Source: Arthrobotrys musiformis
Taxonomy: Eukaryota; Ascomycota; Orbiliomycetes; Orbiliales; Orbiliaceae
DNA length: 64,000 nucleotides
Reading direction: 5' to 3'
NCBI GenBank assembly: GCA_036971715.1
Contig: JAVHJL010000012.1
Span: forward strand, 620,001-684,000
A program made the position numbers and the translations under genes. Below the pieces are notes generated by a model, which was not told where the DNA came from, searched no databases, and saw only the letters and a program-made list of their open reading frames with translations. Positions 1 to 10,476 of this stretch are shown here, one piece after another. Within the stretch, counting starts at the first letter, position 1, and every line of letters starts with the position of its first letter.

Positions 1-147
1 CTGCGGTGGCTATCGCGTTGGCAGTCTGGCCCGAGACAAACAAAAATAGAAAAATAAGCGAAAAATCGCAACAAAAATAATAAATTAACATGTTAATTTA
101 CTTTTGTTTACTTCGTAAAAATGTTGAAGTTGTTTTTCGCATCAATT
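1..147. other. AT-rich leader, no gene seen
   Basis: AT-rich sequence before the first MITE copy. I see no coding region, RNA gene or clear repeat end in it. Confidence 0.5.
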
Positions 148-385
148 TAGGCCTCTACATTGGGCTTTTTGCCCCCTGCACCTAAACACCCCAACAAAAA
201 ATTATTTTCTTTCATATTTATTCAAAACCAAATAAAATTTGAAATCAATTAGAAAAAAAACAAAAGTATTTAAAATATTCAAAAATAATTCCAAAATAAC
301 AATTTTTCATAAAGCAAATGGGCTGTCTGTGTGATGGCTGAAAAGCCCGCCAAGAGCCCAGAAGCAGGCCCAACGTCATGCCCTA
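148..385 (+). mobile_element. MITE family A, full-length copy 1
   Basis: Non-autonomous element of 238 bp. The left end reads TAGGCCTCTACATTGGGC and the right end, reverse-complemented, reads TAGGGCATGACGTTGGGC, so the two ends form an imperfect terminal inverted repeat of about 18 bp. The interior has the family signature: a CCCCTGCACC block near the left end, an AT-rich core with a TTCAAAACCAAATAAAA block, then GGCTGTCTGTG and a gcccgccaagagccc block near the right end. Both ends abut TA, consistent with a TA target-site duplication of the Tc1/mariner type. There is no coding capacity. Confidence 0.85.
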
Positions 386-386
386 A

Positions 387-1136
387 ATGAGATGGAAGTT
401 ACGTCAGGACTGGTCTCGCGGTGGTCAGGACCTTCTTTACTATGTAAATAGAGCGGTGGGAAGGCGACAACCTGACAGTAATATGGTAGTTCAAGACTTT
501 CAGGTTCAGCAAGAACTTACACTAGAGGCAATTATAAAAGCCTTTTACCCTATTGTTAGCTGTATTTCTCAGCACTGCGATAGGCGGACGGTTGAGTGTC
601 TTGTCACATCCATTACAGATGCTGGCGTTAAACACAAGTTACAACTCCTGGCTCAACGGGCGAGTTGCTGCGCACTTAATCCTCCGCAGTCGAAGTATTC
701 CAACGAAGTTGAGAAACTTGAGTGTTCTAGGTGTGGCCATCGGATTTGCAAGGTACAACTCTTCGCTAGTTCCGTCGCTAGGTTATACTAATTAGAATAC
801 GAGCAGATGTGCAGTGTTAAACATGATATTTATCTGCAGTTTGGTTGCAGATATTGCAATAGTATATTCTGGGAACCGATGTATCTTGTTGGAACCATGT
901 GCCTCCTTTGTTTAAAAATAAAATTAGACCGTGAAATTTGTTTCATATGCTCAACAAAACTTCATGTGCACAATTTATATATCATACAAGATTCAGAGTT
1001 TGGGGAGCAGGAACTCGAACAATTTGCGAAAGCAGTTCTGACAGTTGTTCATGGTAGAGATATACCGTCTCATGAATTAGATGCTCCTCAAGTTGATCAG
1101 GCATTCAACCTGATTGCCATCGGTTACGTTCCATGA
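387..1136 (+). pseudogene. Degenerate or multi-exon gene with CxxC pairs
   Basis: Two partial reading frames follow the MITE directly. The downstream one (about 798-1136) carries three CxxC pairs (CRYC, CLLC, CFIC) and an acidic helix-like C-terminus, which suggests a zinc-binding fold. A good intron candidate lies between them: donor GTACAA at 753, a CTAAT branch site and acceptor ending at 795. The phase does not connect to the longest upstream frame because a TAG at 728 interrupts the matching one. I cannot name the family. It may be a decayed gene or one with another small intron that I have not placed. Confidence 0.3.
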
Positions 1137-1465
1137 ACTAACTTGAAGTTACGGCTCGACTTTGGGATCTTGGTTTCTTTAAAGCAAAATGACTACCCTC
1201 ACTTCTGGAAATATCAGCATTTTTTTAAATTAAACCATTTTTGGTTTTATCTCGATTCTCGTTTATCTCGCAAGCTAAACTTTTTGTGGGAAGTGGGAAC
1301 TTCGCGGCCAGCTGTGCGAACTTTTGCTTAAATTAATGAAAATATATTAGTTTTTTTTTTTATTATTAACTTCAAGTTCAATTAATGAATTGCAATTTTT
1401 CTGGAAGGACCATTGGAAATCGCGGATTGTGCCAGTGAGGGTTATCGTCAGACATATTCAAGTTC
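1137..1465. other. Intergenic, no gene seen
   Basis: AT-rich spacer between the degenerate gene and a MITE remnant. Only short unsupported frames are present. Confidence 0.4.
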
Positions 1466-1650
1466 TAAACCCAACAAAAATTTATTTGACGTAATATTTA
1501 TTCAAAACCAAATAAAATCTAGATAGAATCAATCAGAAACTTGAAAAAACAAAACTTTTTGAAATAGAGTTCTTATCAAACGGCTGTCTGTGCGGTGGCT
1601 GAAAAGCTTAAAGCCCGCCAAGAGCTCAAAATTAAGCCCAATTTCATAGT
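1466..1650 (+). mobile_element. MITE family A, right-hand fragment
   Basis: Core and right-hand part of the MITE: the TTCAAAACCAAATAAAA block, then GGCTGTCTGTGCGGTGGCTG and the gcccgccaagagc block, with a small duplication (gaaaagcttaaag). The left terminus is absent. A second piece of the same right-hand region lies in opposite orientation at about 2178-2222. Confidence 0.7.
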
Positions 1651-1724
1651 AAAAAAAATTTGAATACCCCGAGAATAAATAGCGGAGAGGGTCCGACTCT
1701 TTTTCAACTTCATGACCATTCACC

Positions 1725-2225
1725 ATGGATGATCACCCCAGCAAGATTGAACTTGAAGAGTTAGATTTTGATTTTTTGTTTGGGGCAACTGTTAATACTA
1801 GCCCCAAAACTAGCCAGGATAGTGGTCCTTCCTATGAGGGAAAGGGTAATGCTGCTTCTGAAGTGCTTTCGGGAAATGTCCGAGTCGTGACCGAGGCGGC
1901 CATTCCGTCTCGTACCAAGGAGAAGATACATAAGCGACATGCAAATAGGTTAATACCAATTCTAGAAACCCGAATCCTACCAACACTAACGTGCTTACGG
2001 GGTTGTTGTAGAATTGCGGCTGAGAAGTGTCGGAATAAAAAAAAAGAGGCGGATGCAAAGCTTAGACGAACTGTATTCGAGCTTTACGAAGTAGTAGTTC
2101 ACATCTGTAGCCACCCTACTCCCACTGATGCCATGAAAAAATCAAGCCAAGATCGGGCAAGAAAACTCATTACTTCCGTCGGGCTTTTCAGCCACCGCAC
2201 AGACAGCCCAAATGGGACCGTTTGA
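1725..2225 (+). CDS. Hypothetical protein, 166 aa, tail derived from a MITE
   Basis: Uninterrupted reading frame with an ATG in a good eukaryotic context (CACCATGG at 1722). The N-terminus is acidic and hydrophobic (rich in E, L, D and F, about residues 8-20). The middle is rich in Lys and Arg (about residues 60-120) and predicted helical, with a cysteine pair. The last 14 codons and the stop lie inside an inverted fragment of the MITE right end (2178-2222), so the present C-terminus is transposon-derived and the original 3' end is probably lost or replaced. I recognise no domain. It could be a young orphan gene or a gene truncated by the insertion. Confidence 0.4.
   Translation: MDDHPSKIELEELDFDFLFGATVNTSPKTSQDSGPSYEGKGNAASEVLSGNVRVVTEAAIPSRTKEKIHKRHANRLIPILETRILPTLTCLRGCCRIAAEKCRNKKKEADAKLRRTVFELYEVVVHICSHPTPTDAMKKSSQDRARKLITSVGLFSHRTDSPNGTV
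2178..2222 (-). mobile_element. MITE family A fragment, inverted
   Basis: Carries the gggcttttcagccaccgcac block and a CAGACAGCCCA block, the reverse complement of the MITE right end. It overlaps the 3' end of the 166-aa reading frame. Confidence 0.7.
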
Positions 2226-3468
2226 AGTTTCTATAACCTTTTTAATATATAGATATTGAATATATTTCATAATTAAAATTTTTTTTTTATTCTTTTTAAT
2301 AATATATTTATTAATTTAAATGCTTTTAAAAATATATAATTTTATAAAAAAAAATTATTTTATTGCTTTACTTTTAATTTTTAATTTTTTTAATTTTTAT
2401 TTTATTAGCCCACCAGAATGAGATGGTTCAAAATAATACTATTAGTCGGGAGAAAGTTTATACCGATTCGAGGCCTCTACACTGTGCAAAGCTAGATTAG
2501 ATTGGAGGTGTATTGCGAGAGAAACCGGTGGACCTTAACTAGTACGGAGTCGGCTGTTGGCTGTGGGCCATCCCGCTATTTTACTATCTGCCACCTGTCC
2601 CTACCATCTTTAAAATATTTCACTAAGTAGACGGCTGTGCGGTACACGAAGCGCAATGCGAACTCAACATCGAGTTACTTTCGAATATCGTATTGCACTT
2701 TCCACAGGATAGTAGACCAAATGCTTTGCGATAATTTTACTAGTACCGTCCGACTTTCAGGCCTAGCGCAACAGCAACAGCCTCGAGCTAGCTCTTGTGG
2801 GGAATAAATCTCTGTTCGGCGTGTTCGTTCTCAGTAATTAACACTCGGTACCGTACCTTTCTTCGAGCCTTGTGGATTTGCTGCATCTGGATTTGCCTCT
2901 GCCTTTCATTGCCTTAATTATCTGCATTACTCTCTTCTTAGTCACCAGAAGTCTGAAGCAGAGCAAGAGCAAGCGTGTAGTTACGTTAGCAAGTATCCCG
3001 ACACACGTACGGCCATTCCTCCTACATACCTCTTCCCTCTTTTTTTTTTTTTTTTTTTTTTTTTTCTTGACCCGTTAAAGATTCCGGAAACCTGGGTTCT
3101 CGTGCAGCTCCTAGAACCACTCCCCGTTTCCCCGACTCTCCTTCTGCCAAAAACCTGTCCCGGCTGTCCAGGAAAGAGCAAATGTGATATAACTCTGCAT
3201 GAGGAAGTATACTTGCTTTTATAACTGAACCCACAACGAGTCACATCCCGAGCTCCCCATCCATCTTCCCGCCTCGATTCTGGGCCTTCAGTTCCTCATG
3301 AATCGCCCCCTACCGGTTGCATGGACCTGGCCACCCGCCAACGTTAGTTAACGTGAACGCCCGCCAGCCATTCATTCGAACGCAACAAGGCCTTTTTTTT
3401 TTTTTGCAATTTTGTCAGATAAGATCTTCTTCTTCGACTTTTCTGGTATTAAAGTAAAAATCAACATC
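2226..3468. other. Long upstream region of the Zn2Cys6 gene
   Basis: The first 200 bases are very AT-rich. The rest is of mixed composition, with a homopolymer T run at about 3040-3066 and another near 3390. It probably contains the promoter and 5' leader of the transcription factor that follows. I see no convincing gene. Confidence 0.4.
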
Positions 3469-3511
3469 ATGTCGGTTCTCAACACTTTCGTGAGGCTGGG
3501 AACGAGACTAG

Positions 3512-5931
3512 TCGGTTCCTACTCCGCATGTGCGCACTCGCGCCGGTAAGTTGATATCGATATATTCTTTTGTCAGAATTCCATACTCTTCTTCGTAGTT
3601 TATTTATTTATGCCCCTTTGTTCACTTTTTTCCCACTATTACGTATATAAAGTTCCACTTTTTTTTCTTTCTCTCTTTCTAATTGGTAAAACTGAATTCA
3701 TTGCAGGTTGCTGGACTTGTCGCTTCCGCAAGAAGAAGTGTGATGAGGCCCAGCCCGCATGCGAGCAGTGCTCCCGCCTGCGATTAATATGCGATGGGTA
3801 CGACAGCCAGCCGGTCTGGATGAAGGACCCGGAGAAAGCCGCTGAGAAGAAGGCAGAGATCAAGAAGCGGATGGTAAGACGCAGCAGGCGGCGAAAGAAG
3901 AACCAAGATCCAACCAAAACTCAGATACCATCTCAAAGTCGACCCAATGCCCCTCCTGTAAATCTTAACTCATCTACACCGCCCTCAACCACCATTTCAA
4001 CCAACAATACTGGCTTTTCACAACATCAGGAGCCAATCTCGGGTATATATTTGCTTATAACTATCTGCGAAAATGATTTTCCGACAATATTTCCGACATC
4101 GTCGCCGAAGGAATCCGGGCCCATGAACGTATCTTCCCCCTTTGACATGAGGGGTATGCATTGGACGGCTAGCCTGGCAAGTTCGCGGCCTCAGAGCCAT
4201 ACATTATCACCATCTACAACATGCACTATGCCATCTCGGGAATCGACACAAACACCCTCTATAGAAGGTACAATCAAGGAGGATCACGAAGAAAAGGTAT
4301 AAGAGGAATATGACAGCTACGATAGATTACCGGATTCAGCCGATTCATCCTGCGATACGGAGATTGTACGATAAGATAGCACTCCTAAACAGACCATACC
4401 CTTCAATAATCTTCCAATCTTTCAAATACAAACCGAAAATCCATTGGATACAAATCTGGCAAACTTGTACTTGAGGTCAATCTTTGGTATAACCTATCGG
4501 GCACTATCCGACGAACAAGTCGACAAATATAATTCAGCATTGATTGTCCCAATGTTCAACGACAACAAGTCATTCCTTCACGGATGTCTTAGCAGCACAG
4601 CGTTACACCTCACAGCGACAAATATCTCGGAGCACCAGAGAAAAGCGCTGATCACGGAAGTTTACCAACATCGGCAAAAGAGTCTAAAATCCCTAAAACA
4701 CCAAGTTGCACACAGCAAGGACGAAACTGAGCAGATCAAAATTGCAGCGACTATCTGTGCCCTTATTTCGTTCGAAGTTTTTTCTCGGCGAACCGACTGG
4801 CAAGTCCACGTCAAAGCCGCCACCGACTGCGTGGTCTTATTAAATTGGCGCAACCAGCGCCCAGCTCATCCTGGGAAATGGTTCATATATTCTCGCATAT
4901 TGTGGCTCGACATCCTTTCCTCTATAACCACCGGGACAAAACCAGTGTTCTCGACATTCTACCATGGTATATTATTTTTACCGTTGGAAAGTCGAAACAA
5001 AGTTAACGAGCTCGTTGAAATGACCGGATGCGAAGACGCTGTTCTTTACCTGATATCAGAAATAACATGTCTAGAAAACTGGAAGTTTGAAGCCCTAGTA
5101 TCGCAAACTAGCCCTAATATCGAAATGGAGCTCGTCCACAGGCACGCACTTCTGGACCAGGAGCTCAAGCTTCTCACTATAACCGACCTTAAAAACCGGA
5201 GCCCGAGGTCCGAGTGTAGCTACTGCAATTACAATTCAGTGGGCACGTCACCACACGCTGATGAAATGGACTCAAAAGGCGACTTTGACGACGATTTAAC
5301 AGATGTAGACTCCAATTTCGATGGCGAAGACGACGACGGCTCATACGTTGACGGGGATCCCTCGCAAGAAGTCAACGAAGTCGTCGATGGAATCGTTCGG
5401 CGAAATTCGAATTATACAGGTTCAGAAACTTCATATAACAACCACCATCTCAGCCCTACCTCACCGACCGAAGCTGACGGAGGCGATGTCTTTGTTGCAG
5501 ATGGCACGAATAAATTAATCGGGAACCGTAGCGCTTTCAAGAAAGCGGTTACCGAAGCATTTAGGATCATGGCCATAGTCTATCTCCACATTGTGGCATT
5601 CGGGTTCAATCCACTACATCCCGATTTACAGTCCCTGCTACAAGAGATGCTCGCGGTCATAGATTACATACCGAGCCTATACATGGACTACGAGCGTTCG
5701 ATAATATCTCCACTTTTAATTGTGGGGTCGCTTGCAAGACAGCCCCAGGATCAACAAATTATTTCGGCGAGGCTGAAGAAAACGGCCCATATGGCGAAGT
5801 ACGGCAACTTAGGAAACGTCGACAAAATCTTGACAGAGATATGGTCGAGAGACTGGACTCCGGATCCTAGGCAGCCGGTGCCGTGGCGGCAGATCATGAA
5901 AGAGAAGAATTGGGAGTATCTCATGGTTTAA
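3512..5931 (+). CDS. Zn2Cys6 transcription factor with Fungal_trans_2-like region
   Basis: Likely nuclear DNA-binding regulator. The binuclear zinc cluster has all six cysteines in the usual spacing (GCWTCRFRKKKC, then CEQCSRLRLIC) and is preceded by the typical RTRA. It is followed by a basic linker rich in Lys and Arg. The large C-terminal part resembles the Fungal_trans_2 domain and contains an acidic stretch (about 5270-5360). Proposed exons are 3512-3545, 3707-4267 and 4376-5931. The 3546-3706 intron has a strong GTAAGT donor and TTGCAG acceptor. The 4268-4375 intron (108 nt) removes both in-frame TAA codons and keeps phase. The zinc-cluster frame has no ATG in its first exon: the nearest ATG (3469) is one base out of frame and TAG at 3509 stops the frame. 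An unseen upstream exon or an indel is therefore needed. About 716 codons are visible. Confidence 0.85.
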
Positions 5932-7769
5932 AGTCAACCCGTTTTCATGATCTGTGCCAGCCTTCCCATTTCACAAAACCCTCCCACCTTCCCGAAGTCC
6001 TAATTTTTTTACATCCCATATGCCCACGCGTGTATTTTATGGCCATTATTTCAGAACGTTAACCGGAGAAACGTTATATACCAAGTATAAATAAAGATGA
6101 TAATAGAAAATGATTCCTCCAAATGGTTGCGCCGGGGTATTATGGTGCCCTCCAAGCAAAAAAGTGCTGCAAATAAACCAGAAATGGAAAAAAAATGTGC
6201 TAGGAAACAATGTAATAAAGTAGTAGGCGTGACGGCCTATACCATTAATGATCAAATTGAAGAATTGCTGCGGTTAAGAAACTTTTGGTGCTAGTGCAAT
6301 TGCGCAATAGAAACCGGGACGGCATTTTTTTTTTTTTTTTCAAATTTATTTTTCAAGTCAAAGGAATTTTTTCTCTCTACGGATACTTTCATGTTCTATT
6401 TTTTGCCAGTTTGTCAAGGAAAACCCGCTAACTCCCCAGATCCTCGCAAAAAGAGGAAGCCGTCATGTCCCGTCCTCTCTTCAGATGTACCCCCCGCCTC
6501 CGCCTCTACCTTTTTTTGTGTTATGCACGGACGGACGAGAACTATCACCGAAAAGCTGTCCATGCATACAATTGCGCATACCATACTGGGATGTATCTAC
6601 GCCTAACCTTGATATGCAGCTTCTTCTGCCAAGGCAAAAAAAATCGTGAAATATGAAGCAATACAGCTCTTGCTTGATCCTCTATAAAAATTAATATACT
6701 GGCCTACTGATCATGCATGAATCTTTTTCTCATTACAAAAACAATCCGTACACTTTCTTTTTCGTTAGCAGTGACGATAGTTACCTTTTCTTTGTTAACT
6801 AGAGATGTCGATATTAAAGTTTAACACACCATTGGTCAGCTATAGCTGCTGGCACAGCGGGACTACTGGCACAGGAGTTTTTTTCTTCTCGTTCCAGATC
6901 TTTTTCTCGTTTTTTGTCAGGTTCGGGCTCTTTGCAATAGCCCTGCATGTGCGCTGCATGGTAGATTCACAAGTGACGGGCGCCCTTTTCCAGGACCCTT
7001 TCTGTCTCTTTTTTCTCCTTTTTTTTTCTTTTTTATATTTTTCTCTTTCAACCTTGTGGGATGTAATAGAGATCGACGTCGACGTTTTTGATTGTCCTTT
7101 TTGGCTGGATTGTATACTTGGCTGCACGCACTTACAGCTGTACGGCTGCGCTAGATTGCGGGCGTGGCTGTTCTGATACACTGATGTATAAATTAGTCCG
7201 ACCGCTATGAAGGGTATCATCCCCCGGATAGGGTATCCTCATGAATAACCAATAGTCATGTTTGCGTGTCTCCATGCAAATGAATATCCTGGCCAGGATA
7301 TGCGCGTATGCAGTCTACTACCTTTCCGAAATAAAGCCCAAAGGGAGGGGAAAAAAAAAAAGAAAAGAAAAAAGAAGAAAAAAAAAAAGAGAGCCAAGAG
7401 ACAGCGCCACAGGTATTTGCCTAGACGGAAGCGAGAAAGAAGACCTAAGCAGGGCTCTATAAAAAGGGCATGATTGTTCCCCCCAATCCTTCCTCGTGCA
7501 ACTGATCAACAACAGTCCATAAATACGTACTTGCTTACTATCCCAACCTAGTCGCCACGTGTCCTTGAATTCCTATTGGCACTGTGTTCTCAATATCTAG
7601 GATATCCTTTCGAACATCGCTTTTGCTCTTGCAAAATATTGCCTATAAATTACCCCCCGAATCAAATCACGTACGTAGCCTAAGAACCCTCCGTATCTCT
7701 CCTCTCCGTTTACCTTTGGCATCAAGTACTTACAATCTTCCGGTTCTTCCCCGCGAGAAGGCTCAAATA
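5932..7769. other. Intergenic region between regulator and small gene
   Basis: Contains homopolymer and purine- or pyrimidine-rich runs (a T run near 6327, an A/G-rich run at 7350-7391), typical of fungal promoters. A TATAAAA-like box at about 7458 could serve the downstream gene. Frames in this interval are low-complexity and unsupported. Confidence 0.4.
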
Positions 7770-8162
7770 ATGTCCAGGGTACCCGCTCCCGCACCATGTG
7801 CACCCCCGCAGATGATGCTGTTGTCCCTCCAACGAGATAAGGATATGACCTGGAATGTCCCCAGGCTCTTGTTCTTAAAAATCACGGGCAACGAGGAGCC
7901 TGCAACCACTCCAATAGAAATCGCCAAAACCTTGACACGGCTGCCGTACAACGTCCGGGAGTTGATGCTGCAATCTATCGACGAGAAAAACTTAAAACGA
8001 TCAGACTCTCAAATTTGGACGATTGCGAACTTGTGGACATGGTCTAAGAAGAGTACTGGCGAAAACAGCAACGAAGACCCTGCAGAAACTCTCCAAGACG
8101 TTATTGCCTACCTTACACTTGTACAAAGTGAAGAGCCTCCTCAGTACAAAGACTCCCACTAG
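7770..8162 (+). CDS. Hypothetical protein, 130 aa
   Basis: Single reading frame from an ATG at 7770. The N-terminal 15 residues are rich in Pro and Ala. A mixed hydrophobic/charged region follows that looks folded, with a Trp-rich patch (about residues 88-96: WTIANLWTW) and an acidic C-terminus. The frame extends open upstream without an ATG, so an upstream exon is possible. Upstream lies a CT-rich leader and a TATA-like box at about 7458. I recognise no family; composition and codon use resemble the neighbouring genes. Confidence 0.45.
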   Translation: MSRVPAPAPCAPPQMMLLSLQRDKDMTWNVPRLLFLKITGNEEPATTPIEIAKTLTRLPYNVRELMLQSIDEKNLKRSDSQIWTIANLWTWSKKSTGENSNEDPAETLQDVIAYLTLVQSEEPPQYKDSH

Positions 8163-9179
8163 ATGGACTCAATATGTATTATTGAGACCTGCGTTTGACT
8201 ATGAGAAACCGATATGCACCCGACTTTCTTTTATCTCGAAAAAACGAAAATGGGCGCGGCCTAGATCGAGATTTCTGGCGCTGCGATAGCTCAGCTTTGG
8301 CGCTTTCTTTGGCACTTCTTTTTTTTTCAAAAGATATCTAAGTATCTTGGCACCTTTTTTTTTTTTTTTTGATAGGCATTCTAGTACCTACAAATTATGT
8401 TTTCCTACTTCAAATTCTGCAACTAATATTTCCTTTGTTCGAACATGCATGTATATAAGAGCCTGAAGAATCCACCCTGACTCTGTGTCTTCTTCAGCAA
8501 CCAACTCATGAGTTACAAGTCAATAGATCTCTTTTATATAGCTTAACTACAAAGCCTCTTTCTCTTGTTCTCTCCCCTACGCCTAGTTGTAACAGTTATT
8601 AACCTTTTTTTAGAGCTATACTATGCCGGGCTGCACTATCCGGGGGGCTTGTGAAAGAAGAAGAATGGGTGGTGCATACATGTATGTTACTTTTTCAAAG
8701 ACGAAAAAGAAAACGAAAAAAATGAAAAAACCAAAAATGAAAAATGGACACTCACCCGATGCGATTGTGCCGCCTTGGATACTGCCTTAGTCCTCGCTAT
8801 CGATTTTTCATTTTCTTCCCTGCACGCGAATGTTGAAAAAAGAAATTCTTTTGAGTCTGGAAAGATTGAGTGAAAATGGGAAATAGGTGCCCAGGAAGAG
8901 AAGTCGTCTTTCTGCTTTTGGTTTTTATTTTGGCAGCCCCTAGCCATATCTTGAGATATTTATCATATGTGAACGGTTTCCAATCGTATTACGTTGAGGG
9001 TTCGTCCTGACGTTTGTGTAAACCCGCGCCGCAGCTGGTTATTTCGGGGTAGCAGATTCTGGTGCATAAGGAGCTATCGAGGGATAGAAAAGTTTCGGCG
9101 CATGGCCAGGCGAGGCCTAGTTCTGCCGCAAACTGACACCCACTCGAACTAGAACACGTTAAATTTAACAAAATATTGC
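8163..9179. other. Intergenic, no gene seen
   Basis: Noncoding-looking sequence with T-rich runs at about 8360-8379 and an A/G-rich stretch at about 8700-8745 that creates spurious Lys- or Phe-rich frames on both strands. Confidence 0.4.
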
Positions 9180-9245
9180 GGAGGTGGTAGGAATCGAACC
9201 TACACACAGGTAGGTCTAGCATCACACCCACTAGACCACACCTCC
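9180..9245 (-). tRNA. tRNA-like gene, anticodon arm truncated
   Basis: On the minus strand this 66-nt segment has a perfect 7-bp acceptor stem (GGAGGTG with CACCTCC), a perfect 5-bp T stem (GTAGG with CCTAC) around a TTCGATT loop, a canonical internal A box (TGGTCTAGTGG) and a perfect B box (GGTTCGATTCC). The middle is too short: only about 17 nt separate the D stem from the T stem where about 22-23 are expected, and no normal anticodon stem forms. Instead GTCTAG can pair with CTAGAC. It is probably a tRNA pseudogene or a pol III-competent tRNA relic, so I assign no amino acid. Confidence 0.55.
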
Positions 9246-9721
9246 TTTATATATCTTATTTTTATATTTTTATATTTTTTTATTTTATTAAATTTTTAAA
9301 TTATTTTTAAGAAAAAAAAAACAGAAAATTGTTTAATAAATTATTTTTATTTAAATTTAATAATTTTGTTAAAATTTTTTTTACTTAATTTTATTAATTA
9401 ACAAACAATTATTTATTAAATTATTTTATAATTTAATTTTATATCTATTTTTTTATCTATTTTTTAATTTATAATTACTTCTTTTAAATTAATAATTATA
9501 AAAGATAAATTAATAATTAGTAGAGAATTCGCCATATATCTGTTGTTTTTATCCACCTAACTTTATAAAAAAGAAAAAAAATAAAATATTTATGTCAGAA
9601 ACTATATTATATTATATTCAGAACGATCCACAAGGGTGGGTTCTAATTATAATTATATATATTTTTCTTATTGTTCAAAAACGAGGGCCGGGGACCCATT
9701 AATAAAGTTGGTGTGAAGTCC
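9246..9721. other. AT-rich spacer
   Basis: Extremely AT-rich sequence with almost no coding potential. It sits directly upstream of a C2H2 gene whose 5' exon seems to be missing, so it may be an insertion or a decayed repeat. Confidence 0.4.
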
Positions 9722-10476
9722 AGCGTTTCGGTAGCAAGGATGACTGGCGGCGCCATGAAGAACGCCGACACTACCGAAGTGAATTTTACAAATGCCCTGG
9801 CACACACCACAGATCCATCGTAGAGAGCTGGATTCTTCTCGATGGGAAGATCAATGAAAATGCCAAAAAAGATTTCCTTCAGAAACATCATAATGGAACT
9901 GACTACGCCGAAGACAATTTTTGGTGCGGGTTTTGTGCGAAGCTAATCGCAATCCCCCCAGAGATGACTGGCAGACGTGGGAAGGAGATTCGCCTCGACC
10001 ATGTTGCCAATCACTTTCATAAAGAGCAAAGAGACATACAGTTTTGGGTAGTATATTCCAGGTGTGATCTCGCAGAGACATCTAAAGCATTGGAGACTGC
10101 TCGGTCGAATTATGAAAGGGAAATCAATCTTTTGGATCACGACATTGAAATGTCGGACCAGCAAAGGCAATTGCCCCCAATCAAGGATATCCTCGGGCCT
10201 CCTGGAGAGATTTTCATGGCATCTTCCTCGGGTCCACTAGACTTCTGGATTTGCGTACGTTTCATAATCATATTCTCTCAATCTTCAATTTGAAATACTT
10301 GCTAACAAATCCACCGATAGTGCGAATGTCGACACCTCGCTCAAAGCCGTCCAGGCTTTGTCTATGTTATGAATTTAGGGAAGGAGGCCGAATGCACCTC
10401 CAATGACCACCCAACCCACGCTAGATGTCCGCGATGCTTTATTGTCCGATCACAGCCATCACAAATTGCTTTTTAA
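9722..10476 (+). CDS. C2H2 zinc-finger protein, 5' end missing
   Basis: Two C2H2-like units are visible. The first begins inside FGSKDDWRRHEERRH and continues to a Cys (YKC). The second is FWCGFC followed about 25 residues later by DHVANHFH, the arrangement seen in fungal C2H2 regulators. Exon 1 as seen runs from about 9722, after a likely CAG acceptor, to 10254. A 66-nt intron 10255-10320 has donor GTACGT, branch GCTAAC and acceptor ATAG. Exon 2 is 10321-10476 and adds a Cys/His-rich tail (CECRH, CPRC). Phase is kept across the intron. The first cysteines of the first finger and the start codon should lie upstream, but only AT-rich sequence is found there, so the gene is 5'-partial or has an unplaced distant exon. 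Confidence 0.65.

Noticed and set aside
2872..3244. Short hydrophobic and basic frames upstream of the Zn2Cys6 gene
   Set aside because: They include a long T run and lie in promoter-like sequence; no splice or domain evidence.
3610..3706. ATG at 3610 as the start of the Zn2Cys6 protein
   Set aside because: It would add a very hydrophobic leader from intron sequence. The strong GTAAGT...TTGCAG intron and the RTRA exon fit the family better.
6805..7220. Hydrophobic 123-aa plus-strand and Lys-rich 126-aa minus-strand frames
   Set aside because: T-rich/A-rich low-complexity sequence in an upstream region; the two frames are reverse images with no domain or intron signals.
8687..8947. Phe/Ser-rich 86-aa minus-strand frame
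   Set aside because: Generated by an A/G-rich tract; no support.
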